Assembly: GCA_016869715.1 (NCBI GenBank)
Contig: VGDM01000010.1
Location: 1 to 64,000, forward strand
Reading direction: 5' to 3'
Length of the DNA: 64,000 nucleotides
Origin: Alphaproteobacteria bacterium
GTDB taxonomy: Bacteria > Pseudomonadota > Alphaproteobacteria > Acetobacterales > Acetobacteraceae
A program made the position numbers and the translations under genes. The notes beneath the pieces are model-generated. The model was not told where the DNA came from and did not search any database. It saw only the letters and a list, made by a program, of their open reading frames with translations. This document shows, piece after piece, positions 45,495 through 54,074 of the stretch (the stretch's first letter is position 1; the number at the start of each line of letters is the position of its first letter).

Positions 45495-46880
45495 TTACAC
45501 CGGCACCATCAGCCGCAACAGGGCCGCCGCGGCCAGTCGCGCCATGGCATTATCCGCCCAGCTGGTCAGCGCCGTGGGCACGCGAAGCCCCAACACAATC
45601 CCAGCCGATTCCGCGCCCCCCTAATAGGCCAATCGCTTGGCGAGCATATTCCCTGCCTCCAAACCCGGTACGAGCCAGATATCGGCCTGACCTGCAACCC
45701 AGGGCTGTATACCCTTGACCGACACCGCCATGGGGCTGATCGCTTTGTCAAAGGTCAATGGCCCATCCAACAGACCCACCGTGATCTGCCGACGCTCTGC
45801 CATTTTTCAGAGTGCTGCCGCATCCAGCGTCGCCTGCATCTTGGGTGTCACGGTCTCCACCGCCGCCAGACTCGCAACCTTCGGCATTTCGATACCAATC
45901 GCCTGCGCCAGGCTGATGGCGTTGCGGATGATATCCGCCTTGGCTCCCAGATCGGGCGCGATATTCACCGCCGCATCAATGATGATCAGTGGGCAGGGGT
46001 AAAGCGGCGCATCCAGCACAAAGGCATGGCTCAAGCGCCGTTCGGTGCGTAGCCTCGCTTCCTTGGCCGAGGCGGCACCCAGCGATTCATCGGTATGCTG
46101 GCTGCCCTTCATGAGCGCTGCCGCCCGGCCTTCCCGCACCAGCGCCACCGTTGCATCGGCCGAGGCGTGGCTATGTTCCGTGCCAATCAGCGTAATGCCC
46201 GAAAGATCGAGCGATTCCTTGCCCGCGATCGCGCGTATCCGCCCGTCAGGCCCTGTCAGGATCGGCGTGATCAGCCCTTGCTGCGCGGCGAGGATCGCGC
46301 CGCGCAGGCTTTCCGCACCGCAAGGATGCGCAACTGCGGTCGGCACGGGCGGCAGGGCGCGGCAGCGCGCGAAAAGATCAGCCATTACCTTGCCGGCATG
46401 CGGCCTGAGCCCGGTCATTTGCGGCAGCGCGCGTTCTTCGTCGGTGGTGGGCGGCAGTACCTCAACCTCGCCTTCCGCCAGCACCACGCCTTGAGGGCCG
46501 GTGGCGCGGCAGGCAAGCCGAGCGACCGCCGCGCCCTGATCCACATCCAAAACCATCAGGCCGGTCTTAAGCGCATCGCCTTCCGCCATGCTGCCGCCAA
46601 AGCAGAGCTTCTCGGCCATGATCCGGCTGCCTGGTACCGGAAAGCGCGTTGCAATGACATGCGCAATCAGCGCCCCTGCCGCACACGCCGGCACTGCCTT
46701 GCCAGCGAGGCCGAAAAGCGCAGAAGACGCCGCGACGCTTGAAGCATTCAGCGTATCCTTCGCTTCAAAACTGCGCCGTGTTCCGGTTCTGTAATCCGTG
46801 TGGCGCGCCGGATATCGAGAATGAAAAACGGCCTTTCCAGTCAGCGATATCACCGCCAGCGGCGATGCATCCAAAGCCAT
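45495..46880 (-). pseudogene. Bifunctional MaoC-type enoyl-CoA hydratase/phosphate acyltransferase gene with two in-frame stops
   Basis: One minus-strand frame of 462 codons, the length of intact family members, broken by TGA at 45809-45807 and TAG at 45623-45621. The MaoC-like part includes PACAAGALIAHVIATRFP and SMAEGDALKTGLMVLDV, but its first 50 residues look atypical. The acyltransferase part has HPCGAESLRGAILAAQQGLI, GIT LIGTEHSHASAD-like and LMKGSQHTDE blocks. After the first stop it continues KMAERRQITVGLLDGPLTFD...GQADIWLVPGLEAGNMLAK, after the second GGAESAGIVLGLRVPTALTS, all expected for the family. Its 5' end overlaps the lpxXL 3' end by 31 bp. Confidence 0.75.
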
Positions 46881-47728
46881 TGGCCAGGATATTCCCTGAC
46901 CCAGGCTTCAATTACCTCATTCATTTTTTGCGTGGCGGCGTTGATATCAATCAAACCTTCCGCATCACGCGGCATGGCGATTTCCTCGGTCAAATCCAGT
47001 CGAAAGCGCCCGCCAGGCAGGCGAATAGCGCGCGCGCCATGCACCGGGCAATCATAGCGTCGCGCCAATTGCGCGAGCAGCGGATTGGCGGTGGCTTCGC
47101 GCCCCACGAACATCACGCGCGGCCCCCGGCCGAAACGCTGATCTACCAACATACCGATATGGTGCCCGGCTTCCAAAGCGCGGGCGAGGCGCAGCGGCGC
47201 CCCCATTCCCGCCGGCACCAGAACGCCCATTCTATCCTTGCGCAGCCGCAGGATTTCGCGTGCTACAGCGGCATTATTCGGCGTGCGATAAAGTACGGCG
47301 CTGTCAATACCGTGCTTGGCCGCCGCCACCGCCGGCAATTCCCAATTCGCGAGATGCGCCGAAAAAACGATGGCCGGCTTGCCGTCATCGCGCAGCCTTT
47401 CATAACGCGCGACCGTTTCAGCGGAGGCGCTGATATGCCCGCCCGGTATCGGCTTTTCGGGATCGAAATCCCAAATCCGGTCCATATGTACATATTCGCA
47501 GGCCATGCGGCCCAGATTGTCCCAGGCTTCGCGCAAAATGGCAGCACGTTCCGCAGCGGATTTTTCGGGAAAGGCTGCGGCGATATTGTCCCGCCCGATA
47601 CGATGCGCGGGCGTAACCGGCCCCAGATTACGCGCCAGAAAGGCGCCAAGTGCTGGGGCAAGGCGTGGCCCAAGCAGGCTCAGCAGGCTGAAGCCCGCGC
47701 GCAACGCCAGCCCGATCAGAAAATTCAT
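46850..47728 (-). CDS. lpxXL: Lipid A very-long-chain acyltransferase, LpxXL-like
   Basis: 292 residues of the LpxL/HtrB lysophospholipid acyltransferase family. The catalytic motif SAHLANWE (H125, E130, HX4E) is intact, and GMLVDQRFGRGPRVMFVG is the second family block. A hydrophobic N-terminal anchor (LIGLALRAGFSLLSLLGPRL) places it at the inner membrane. In Rhizobium, LpxXL transfers the C28 hydroxy acyl chain from AcpXL to lipid A. Its position as the last gene of an acpXL-fabZXL-fabF2XL-fabF1XL-adh2XL array strongly supports that identity. Confidence 0.82.
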   Translation of the reverse strand: MNFLIGLALRAGFSLLSLLGPRLAPALGAFLARNLGPVTPAHRIGRDNIAAAFPEKSAAERAAILREAWDNLGRMACEYVHMDRIWDFDPEKPIPGGHISASAETVARYERLRDDGKPAIVFSAHLANWELPAVAAAKHGIDSAVLYRTPNNAAVAREILRLRKDRMGVLVPAGMGAPLRLARALEAGHHIGMLVDQRFGRGPRVMFVGREATANPLLAQLARRYDCPVHGARAIRLPGGRFRLDLTEEIAMPRDAEGLIDINAATQKMNEVIEAWVREYPGQWLWMHRRWR

Positions 47729-47747
47729 CCGCGTCGCGCGGCGCGCT

Positions 47748-48773
47748 TCACAGCGTCACCACGATCTTGCCGAAGACGCGGCGGCTTTCCAGCCGTTCCA
47801 GCCCTTCCGAGAACCGCTCTAAAGGCACCACCGTATCCAGCACCGGCAAAATACCGCGCGCCATTTTCGCATAGCCATCGGCGATATTGCGCATGGAAGC
47901 GCCAAAGGACCCAAAGATACGCAACTGACGCTGAAACAGCATCATCAGATTGGTTTCCGCCGAAACCCCGGATGTGGACCCGCAGGTCACCAGCCGTCCA
48001 CCCATTTTGAGCGAGAGCAAGCTGCCAGACCAGGTGGAAGCGCCGACATGTTCAAACACCACATCCACGCCGCGCTTGCCAGTGACGCGCCGCGCAGCGG
48101 TTGGGAAATTTTGCGTCGCGTAATTCACCACATGATCCGCGCCCAAAGCCTTGGCCTTGGCGCATTTCTCATCATCGCCCGCGGTCGCGATCACGGTGCA
48201 GCCCCGATCCTTGGCAATGCGCACCGCCACCGTCCCAATGCCGGAACCGGCGGCATGGATCAGGATTGTTTCACCCGCTTCCAGCTTGGCATTGTCGAAC
48301 AGCATATGTTCGACCGTGGAGAAGGTGATCGGCCCGCAAGCGGCATCTTCGAAGGAGAGCGCCTCCGGCACGCGCACCAAAAGCCGCGCATCCTGGTTCA
48401 TCAATTCCTGCGCGAAGCCATCCAGATGGAAGCCCTTCACGCCGCCAACATCTCCGCAAAGATTATCGCGCCCTTCGCGACATGCCTCGCACACGCCACA
48501 GGTCGCGGCACCATAGGGCGCGACGTGATCGCCAATCTTCCAGCCAGTCACGCCAGAACCAACCGCGACAATCTCACCAACCGCTTCCGCGCCCACCGTC
48601 AGCGGCAGGTTGCGCTTGGCGAAGGCCATACCGCGAAAGCCCCAGACATCAATATGGTTTAACGCAACAGCGCGGATGCGAAGCTGCACCTCATGCGATG
48701 CCGGCGGCGGCGGCGGCGCCACATGCTCAAGGCGGAGGTCGCGATACCCATGCAGGCAAAGGGCACGCATCAT
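47748..48773 (-). CDS. adh2XL: Zinc-binding medium-chain dehydrogenase of the VLCFA cluster (adh2XL)
   Basis: 341 residues. A structural zinc site is formed by C92, C95, C98 and C106 (CGVCEACREGRDNLC). At the catalytic zinc position the usual Cys is replaced (NHIDVWG), so it probably uses NADPH without catalytic zinc, like enoyl reductases of the MDR family. The nucleotide motif HAAGSGIGTVAVRIAKDRG follows. In rhizobial acpXL loci an alcohol-dehydrogenase-like gene occupies this slot and is thought to act as the reductase during chain elongation. It overlaps the fabF1XL stop by 4 bp. Confidence 0.8.
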   Translation of the reverse strand: MMRALCLHGYRDLRLEHVAPPPPPASHEVQLRIRAVALNHIDVWGFRGMAFAKRNLPLTVGAEAVGEIVAVGSGVTGWKIGDHVAPYGAATCGVCEACREGRDNLCGDVGGVKGFHLDGFAQELMNQDARLLVRVPEALSFEDAACGPITFSTVEHMLFDNAKLEAGETILIHAAGSGIGTVAVRIAKDRGCTVIATAGDDEKCAKAKALGADHVVNYATQNFPTAARRVTGKRGVDVVFEHVGASTWSGSLLSLKMGGRLVTCGSTSGVSAETNLMMLFQRQLRIFGSFGASMRNIADGYAKMARGILPVLDTVVPLERFSEGLERLESRRVFGKIVVTL

Positions 48774-50029
48774 GGCGTGGCACTCAGCACCAGGCAGACA
48801 TTCTGCCCGCCAAAGCCAAAGGAATTGGAAAGCACATGGCGCAAGCCTGACACGCGCCGCGCCTCATTCGGCACTACATCCAGCCCCAGCGTCGGGTCCG
48901 GCTCGACATAGTTGATCGTGGGCGGCAGGATTTGGTCACGCAGCGTCAGCAGGCTGAAGGCCGCTTCAATCGCGCCAGCGGCAGAAAGCGTATGGCCGAT
49001 CATGGATTTATTGGAGGATATTGGCGGCGGCGCCTCACCAAATACGGCACGCATGCCAAGCGCTTCCATCTTGTCATTCTCCGGCGTGCTGGTGCCATGG
49101 GCATTCACATAGCCGATATCGCCCGGCTGCACGCCGGCATCGGCAATGGCATTCCTCATGGCACCAATGATGGAAGACCCATCGGGGTTGGATCGCGTGC
49201 GGTGGAAATTATCCGCCCTTTCGCCGCAACCACTCACCAGGCCGATCACAGTCGCACCCCGCGCGCGGGCATGTTCCAGATCTTCCAGAATGAGTGCTGC
49301 TGCGCCTTCGCTCATCACAAAACCATCGCGGGATTTCTCGAACGGCCGGGATGCTTTGGTGGGGTCTTCATTGCGGGACGTTAGCGCGGAGAGCAGCGAA
49401 AACCGGATCACCGCTTCCGGCTGCACCGACCCATCCGTGCCAAGCGCAATGGCGGATTGCGCCTCACCGCGCTGGATGGCTTCAACACCAAGCTGAATGG
49501 CGGAAGCGCCGGTGGCGCAGGCGGTGGTGATGGCAATCGGCGCGCCCTTGGTGCCGAAACGCAAGGCGAGCCTTTCGCCGACACCGCCATACAGAAAAAT
49601 CTCATACAAATCGTGCTGACCGATGCTCGCGACCGAAAGCGCGGCATGGCCTGGCCTACCCGCGCGCCGCGCCAAAGCCACACGCTGCGGCCATTCCATC
49701 TCAACCGGCGGCATGCCGAGCATGAGCGGCCCGTCAAAGGCGCCTTCCTTCATGCCCGCGGCGACCAGTGCTTCGCTAATCGCGGCTGCGGCCATGCGTT
49801 CCACGCGCACCGGCGCGGGCACGGGATCGGCGCCCGCCACTTCTTCCCGCAAATCCACCGTGCCGGCCATGGTGGTTTTCAAATGATCGGTCGCGAAACG
49901 GCGAATGCGCGTAATGCCGGAAGTGCCGGCCAGCAGCGCCGCCCAATTCTTCTCAAGCCCCCAACCGAGCGGGCTCACCAGTCCAATCCCCGTCACCGCC
50001 ACCAAGGGGCGGCCCATCTGATCCTTCAT
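48770..50029 (-). CDS. fabF1XL: Beta-ketoacyl-ACP synthase II type, catalytic (FabF1XL)
   Basis: About 419 residues from ATG 50029, overlapping the upstream gene by ATGA. The full thiolase-fold triad is visible: nucleophile Cys in TTACATGASAIQ (about C171), His in VNAHGTSTPENDKMEA and His in SNKSMIGHTLSAAGAIEA. It condenses malonyl-ACP with the growing chain. Its partner at 50026-51201 lacks the Cys, so this protein is the catalytic half of the pair. Its location in the acpXL array indicates a role in very long chain elongation rather than housekeeping synthesis. Confidence 0.87.
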   Translation of the reverse strand: MKDQMGRPLVAVTGIGLVSPLGWGLEKNWAALLAGTSGITRIRRFATDHLKTTMAGTVDLREEVAGADPVPAPVRVERMAAAAISEALVAAGMKEGAFDGPLMLGMPPVEMEWPQRVALARRAGRPGHAALSVASIGQHDLYEIFLYGGVGERLALRFGTKGAPIAITTACATGASAIQLGVEAIQRGEAQSAIALGTDGSVQPEAVIRFSLLSALTSRNEDPTKASRPFEKSRDGFVMSEGAAALILEDLEHARARGATVIGLVSGCGERADNFHRTRSNPDGSSIIGAMRNAIADAGVQPGDIGYVNAHGTSTPENDKMEALGMRAVFGEAPPPISSNKSMIGHTLSAAGAIEAAFSLLTLRDQILPPTINYVEPDPTLGLDVVPNEARRVSGLRHVLSNSFGFGGQNVCLVLSATP

Positions 50030-51201
50030 GGCGCTTTCTCCAGCAGGGCAAGCGCTTCGCCGCGCCATTGGCCAAAGCCGGTCACCAGAATGCGCTCGAC
50101 TGGGCCATCGCCGGCATCGGCGGGGTCCATCGCCGGATAAAAGCCACCGCGCGATAGCGCGAGTGCCGCGAGCGCGACATTAGCCGGGAAACTCGCCTCC
50201 ACCCCATGACCAAGCACGGAGGCACTGCGCCGCACCGGCACGCTGCCGAGCCATGACAAGAAGGCTTCTTCTTCAACGCGCGCTTCCGCCACACCGGTCA
50301 TGCCGGCAATCACTCCTAGCCCGGTTTCAGGCGCTGCCATCCCCCGCCAAAGCGCCTTGGCTGCTGCCGCACTACCGCCGCCCGCGCGCTGATGCGCTGC
50401 GTCGCTCACAATGCCACCGATCCGCGCCAGCGCCGTGGCGCCGCGCGCCCGCGCATGTTCGGCGGTTTCCAAGACCAGAAACGCCGCCATGCCGCCCAGG
50501 ATCAAGCCCCCCGCTGCACCACGCGCCGAAACCGGCGCGTAATCGCCCTGCCACAGCACACTACCCGGCGCATAAAGCAGCACCATATCCCAGCGCTGAG
50601 ACGCGAAAGCGCCGCCGACCAGCGCAATCTCGCCGCGCCCTTCCGCAAGCCTTGCGGCAGCGATGCGGATGGCGTCGGCTGCCGCTTCCTCTTCACCCAT
50701 CAGCGTGCGTGATGATCCCGTCACGCCATGCACGATCGAGATATTGCCCGCGAGCAGATTGGAAAGCTGCGCCAAAAACAAGGTGGGCCGCAATTCAGTC
50801 GCGAGTTTTTCGTTCAGCAATGCGCCGGAGGCCTCCGGCGTGGCGTTGGTCAGTGCGGCCGTCATCGCCTCATCTACCGCGATGTCACGTTCGCCACCGC
50901 CAGCCGCCACCACCAGATGCATATCGGCAACAAGGCCGCGCGCCCCGGCATGGTCAATCGCGAGCCCAGCGGCATAGGTGCCAAGCCGCTGCCAGGGTTC
51001 CATCTGCCGCTGGTCACCCTTTTTCGGGATTTGCGCATCCAGGCCCAGCGCCGGCAGCGGATGTACCGGGAAGGGCGCGAAGCTTATCGCATCCACCACG
51101 GGTTTGGCGCCCTTGGTCAGCGCTTCCCAATGCGCCTCCGGCCCCTCACCAAGCGAGGATACCAGCCCAATCCCGGTAATGACGACATCACGCCTTGTCA
51201 T
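50026..51201 (-). CDS. fabF2XL: Ketosynthase-like protein lacking the active-site Cys (FabF2XL)
   Basis: 391 residues. The ketosynthase fold is evident from VVITGIGLVSSLGEGPEAHWEAL and the C-terminal RSASVLGHGVEASFPANVALAA. At the nucleophile elbow the sequence reads SIVHGVTGSSRTLMGEE: Val160 stands where FabF has Cys, and the HGT histidine block is also missing. It therefore resembles chain-length-factor (KS-beta) subunits of type II polyketide synthases. It most likely forms a heterodimer with FabF1XL and sets chain length. Its start overlaps fabZXL by 4 bp. Confidence 0.8.
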   Translation of the reverse strand: MTRRDVVITGIGLVSSLGEGPEAHWEALTKGAKPVVDAISFAPFPVHPLPALGLDAQIPKKGDQRQMEPWQRLGTYAAGLAIDHAGARGLVADMHLVVAAGGGERDIAVDEAMTAALTNATPEASGALLNEKLATELRPTLFLAQLSNLLAGNISIVHGVTGSSRTLMGEEEAAADAIRIAAARLAEGRGEIALVGGAFASQRWDMVLLYAPGSVLWQGDYAPVSARGAAGGLILGGMAAFLVLETAEHARARGATALARIGGIVSDAAHQRAGGGSAAAAKALWRGMAAPETGLGVIAGMTGVAEARVEEEAFLSWLGSVPVRRSASVLGHGVEASFPANVALAALALSRGGFYPAMDPADAGDGPVERILVTGFGQWRGEALALLEKAP

Positions 51202-51644
51202 AGCAGCCCCAATTCCCGGCCCCGCCCGCGCATGGCATCGGCCAATTCAGGTGCGGGGTAATCCATGATGCGGAAGGTCAGTTCGGCATCGGTAATGCGC
51301 TTGCTATCGGCTTCGATCCGCGCCTCGGTCACTGAAAAGCCCGAGCCATCATGCAGGCGCTTGGCGTGCACGCGCACCAGAGTGCCGGGGCCGATGAAGC
51401 TGCGGAATTTCGCTTCCTTCACCGCCATCAGGAACGGCATACGCGCAAAGCCCATGAGATCGAGCAGCAGCCAGCCGGAAGCCTGCGCCATGGTTTCCAC
51501 CAATAGCACGCCAGGCATCAGCGGATGGCCAGGGAAATGCCCTTCAAACACCGGGGAAGCATTCGGGATGCGGCTTTCCACAATGATGGCATCGCCTTCA
51601 CGCGCTGCCACCCGATCTATCATCTGGAAATATTCCAGGCGCAT
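51198..51644 (-). CDS. fabZXL: 3-Hydroxyacyl-ACP dehydratase, FabZ-like (FabZXL)
   Basis: 148 residues, a single hot-dog domain. The catalytic motif GHFPGHPLMPGVLLVETMAQ has the essential His (H36) and Glu (E50). It dehydrates 3-hydroxyacyl-ACP during each elongation round. It is placed between acpXL and the ketosynthases as in rhizobial VLCFA loci. The extra length at the C-terminus (YPAPELADAMRGRGREL) is small. It overlaps fabF2XL by 4 bp. Confidence 0.86.
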   Translation of the reverse strand: MRLEYFQMIDRVAAREGDAIIVESRIPNASPVFEGHFPGHPLMPGVLLVETMAQASGWLLLDLMGFARMPFLMAVKEAKFRSFIGPGTLVRVHAKRLHDGSGFSVTEARIEADSKRITDAELTFRIMDYPAPELADAMRGRGRELGLL

Positions 51645-51691
51645 CGCGTCAGGGGTCCGTGGTTTCGGTGGCGCGTGGCTGGGTGATGTGG

Positions 51692-51973
51692 TCAGCCGGC
51701 CTTGGCCGCAACCAGCTCATCCACACGTTCGGCCAGGTTCTTCATGACGAAGTATTTCTCTGCCGGCGCATTGCCCACATTCACTTCCTGCGTCCAGCCT
51801 TCCACCGGCACCTTGATGCCAAATGCCTTGTCAATGGCGAAGACGATATCCAAGAAGTCCAGGCTATCAATGCCCAGATCATTGATCACATGGCTATCGG
51901 GCAGGATCTTATCCCGCGGAACTTCGCTATTTTCAGCGATGATATCGGCGATACGGTCGAAGGACGAGGCCAT
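51692..51973 (-). CDS. acpXL: Acyl carrier protein AcpXL
   Basis: 93 residues from ATG 51973-51971 with GGAGG upstream, longer than housekeeping ACP (about 78) as expected of AcpXL. The phosphopantetheine Ser is S37 in [18 protein letters not shown]. The C-terminal extension [19 protein letters not shown] and [12 protein letters not shown] is characteristic of the long-chain carrier that delivers a very long acyl chain to lipid A. It is the first gene of the six-gene cluster reading to lpxXL. Confidence 0.87.
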   Translation of the reverse strand: MASSFDRIADIIAENSEVPRDKILPDSHVINDLGIDSLDFLDIVFAIDKAFGIKVPVEGWTQEVNVGNAPAEKYFVMKNLAERVDELVAAKAG

Positions 51974-52071
51974 GTCAGGCCCTCCATGCAGAATCAGGAG
52001 TGACGGAACCAGGGGTTCTTTGGCCCGAAAGGGGGCCAAAGGCAAGCGAAGCCTGTCTGAAGGCTGCCCGA

Positions 52072-52536
52072 TCAATGGGCATGGCCGCGGGCGCCGGCAG
52101 ATTCAACGCTGAGGGTCACCTGCACCTCCCCGGCCCTTTCGAATCTGAAGGTCAGCGGCACGCTGCCCCCCTGGCGCAGCGGTTCGGTCAGGCCAATCAA
52201 CATGATATGCAGCCCACCGGGGCGGAGATGTACGGTCTGGCCGGGCGGGATCGGGATATCCGCGACGGGGCGCATGCGCATCACATCGCCTTCCCGGATA
52301 TGGGCATGGAGTTCCACCACGCGGGCGGCGGGACTGGCGGCGGAGACCAGCCGATCAGGCGCCGCGCCAGTGTTGCGGAGCGTCAGGAAGCCCGCGCCAT
52401 TGGTATTGGCGCCGGCGGCGCGGGTCCAAGGATGGCCGATGGCGATATCACCAGCGATAAAATCATGCGCGAGCACGGATGAGGCCGGCAGGGCCAGGAT
52501 CAGGGCGCCAAAAGCGCGGCGGTTCAAATAAGACAC
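52072..52536 (-). CDS. Periplasmic copper chaperone PCu(A)C
   Basis: 154 residues from GTG 52536 with AAGGA upstream. A signal peptide ([20 protein letters not shown], Tat-like RR) precedes the PCu(A)C fold. The copper motif H(M)X10MX21HXM is visible as [17 protein letters not shown] followed by [13 protein letters not shown], and the C-terminus is His-rich. It delivers Cu(I) to cytochrome c oxidase or to detoxification partners. It is about 60 bp downstream of a DUF2946 gene on the same strand, a common pairing in copper-handling loci. Confidence 0.88.
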   Translation of the reverse strand: MSYLNRRAFGALILALPASSVLAHDFIAGDIAIGHPWTRAAGANTNGAGFLTLRNTGAAPDRLVSAASPAARVVELHAHIREGDVMRMRPVADIPIPPGQTVHLRPGGLHIMLIGLTEPLRQGGSVPLTFRFERAGEVQVTLSVESAGARGHAH

Positions 52537-52596
52537 GGGGTTTTCCTTGCGGCTCGAATGACGGGACGGCGTTTGGCCGCCCGCATTCGGGCGGCC

Positions 52597-52968
52597 TCAA
52601 GAAAAGGCTGGGGGACCTGTCGGATTGTAAGGCGGTGCGCGCGCCGCCGGGCGCCAGCCGGTATCGCCAGCGGCGAACCAGAGGATCGCGGCGCCGGTTT
52701 CCGCCGGGGTGGAAACCAGGGGTGCGGCGGGGAGATCAGCCTGCGGCAGGGCATGGCAGGCGAGGCAGAAGCCGCTATGGGCTTCGGGCGCGGGCAATTC
52801 TTCCCCACCCGGCCCCATATGCACGTTGCGATCCCCATCCGGGGAGCAGATGACCGCAGCCATCCCCGCATTGCTGGTATGGGCAAGGCAAAGCGCCGGC
52901 GCCAATACGGTTTGCACCAGGAGCAATGCCGCGATGAGGCGCACGATGAGGGTGGCGGGGCGTTTCAC
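52597..52968 (-). CDS. DUF2946 family exported protein
   Basis: 123 residues from GTG 52968-52966. The signal/anchor TLIVRLIAALLLVQTVLAPA is followed by CLAHTSNAGMAAVICSPDG and FCLACHALPQADLP, the Cys/His-containing pattern of DUF2946. The family is commonly encoded with copper chaperones and TonB receptors, and a metal-binding role is suspected but unproven. It precedes the PCu(A)C gene. The longer frame to 53004 lacks a good signal peptide. Confidence 0.72.
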   Translation of the reverse strand: MKRPATLIVRLIAALLLVQTVLAPALCLAHTSNAGMAAVICSPDGDRNVHMGPGGEELPAPEAHSGFCLACHALPQADLPAAPLVSTPAETGAAILWFAAGDTGWRPAARAPPYNPTGPPAFS

Positions 52969-53112
52969 GAGCACACGCTTAATCTGGTGGCCAGCGGATG
53001 CCAAGGCTTACCGAACCTGTTTTGCAAAATACCGTTTGGTGGCTAACGAAAGAGATGTTTGAGGGATCGCACCCGCTGGACTACCCTTGTTTGATAGTCG
53101 GGGGCATGCCTC

Positions 53113-53930
53113 GTGTATCAAGTGAGCCTTTCCGACGACGCCCTGCGCGAGGCTATCGGCGGATACATCTGGTTCCATTCAATGGAGCTGCGGGCTGGCA
53201 TTGCTTCCTAAGCGCCGAAGTCTCCGGAAATCCTGGCACTCGAGGCAGCGGCTTTTCGGGACCGCTCGACCTTTCGGGACGCAACGTTCTCGATATCGGT
53301 GCCTGGAACGGGTTTTTCAGCTTCGAAGCCCTGCGACGTGGCGCCGCGTTGGTGCTGGCAACGGATAGCGTCACTTGGAAGTATCCCGAATATCGCGGGC
53401 GGGAGACATTGGAACTGGCTGCTGCGGAACTCGGCCTGCCGGTGAACACGCTGGAGCTCGATGCTCCGGAGCTCGACAGGGTAAACTTCAAGGTCACCTT
53501 CGACGTCGTGCTCTCACTCTGCATGTTCTACCACTTGATCGATCCCATCAAGGTCGTGTTGGCGCTGCGGCGCCACACCCGGCAGGTGCTGGTGCTGGAA
53601 ACGGTGCACGATGGGTTGGCGATCGAGCGGCCGTCCATGATCTTCTATCCGAACCGTGAATTGAACGATGACCCAAGCAATTGGTGGGGAACGAATCCTG
53701 CGGCGATGTATTGGCTACTGCGCAGGGCAGGCTTTGGCCAGGTATTCTATCAGGACCATCCGATGCATGCGGCGGGCGCACCCCATCTGCTGCGCCAGCG
53801 CGGCGTTTATCAAGCCTTTGTGGACGATGCGGCCCTGGCTGCCCTGGCTCCGGAGCCTCAGGCCTGGGTAGATCTGGACGCACCCGGTGCGTTACGCAGC
53901 CTGTCCTTAGGTAACTTCGGCTCGGTCTGA
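53113..53930 (+). pseudogene. Class I SAM methyltransferase (DUF1698/CmoB-like), broken by a stop and a frameshift
   Basis: In frame from GTG 53113 (or 53122) the protein starts SDDALREAIGGYIWFHSMEL, then hits TAA at 53209-53211 in AGIAS*APKSPEILALEAAAF. The segments on both sides match family members, so GAA to TAA is likely. At 53253-53256, a TTTT run, the frame shifts by one and continues GPLDLSGRNVLDIGAWNGFF, the SAM-binding motif, then FDVVLSLCMFYHLIDP and PSMIFYPNRELNDDPSNWWG to the stop at 53930. Adding one base in the T run rejoins the reading frames. The activity is presumably lost. No neighbour identifies a substrate. Confidence 0.7.
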
Positions 53931-53939
53931 CGTATGGCG

Positions 53940-54062
53940 TTGAGGCACGGCATGAATGTTTGCCACCTCAAGCACCACCTCGCCGCGCTTTCAGGCCACC
54001 ACCTCACGCAGCCCTTCCACCAGGCCCTCTCCGAAACTCGGCTCCTCCCTTTTACCGCCCAT
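53940..54062 (-). pseudogene. Truncated HTH/antitoxin-like regulator remnant with in-frame TGA
   Basis: From ATG 54062 the frame reads MGGKREEPSFGEGLVEGLRE VVA, then TGA at 53993-53991, then KRGEVVLEVANIHAVPQRHT in the same frame. The FxxSLxEALxxAxAWKRGE-type pattern is the start of HigA/NadS-like antitoxin regulators, where Trp normally stands at the stop position. The expected HTH half is missing because the frame runs into the methyltransferase pseudogene. Both the stop and the loss of the C-terminus indicate decay. The match is short. Confidence 0.4.
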
Positions 54063-54074
54063 CAGCCACCCCCC

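Noticed and set aside
49850-51180. Long plus-strand open frames opposite fabF1XL and fabF2XL
   Set aside because: They are antisense to genes with clear ketosynthase motifs and show the Arg/His/Pro-rich composition of shadow frames.
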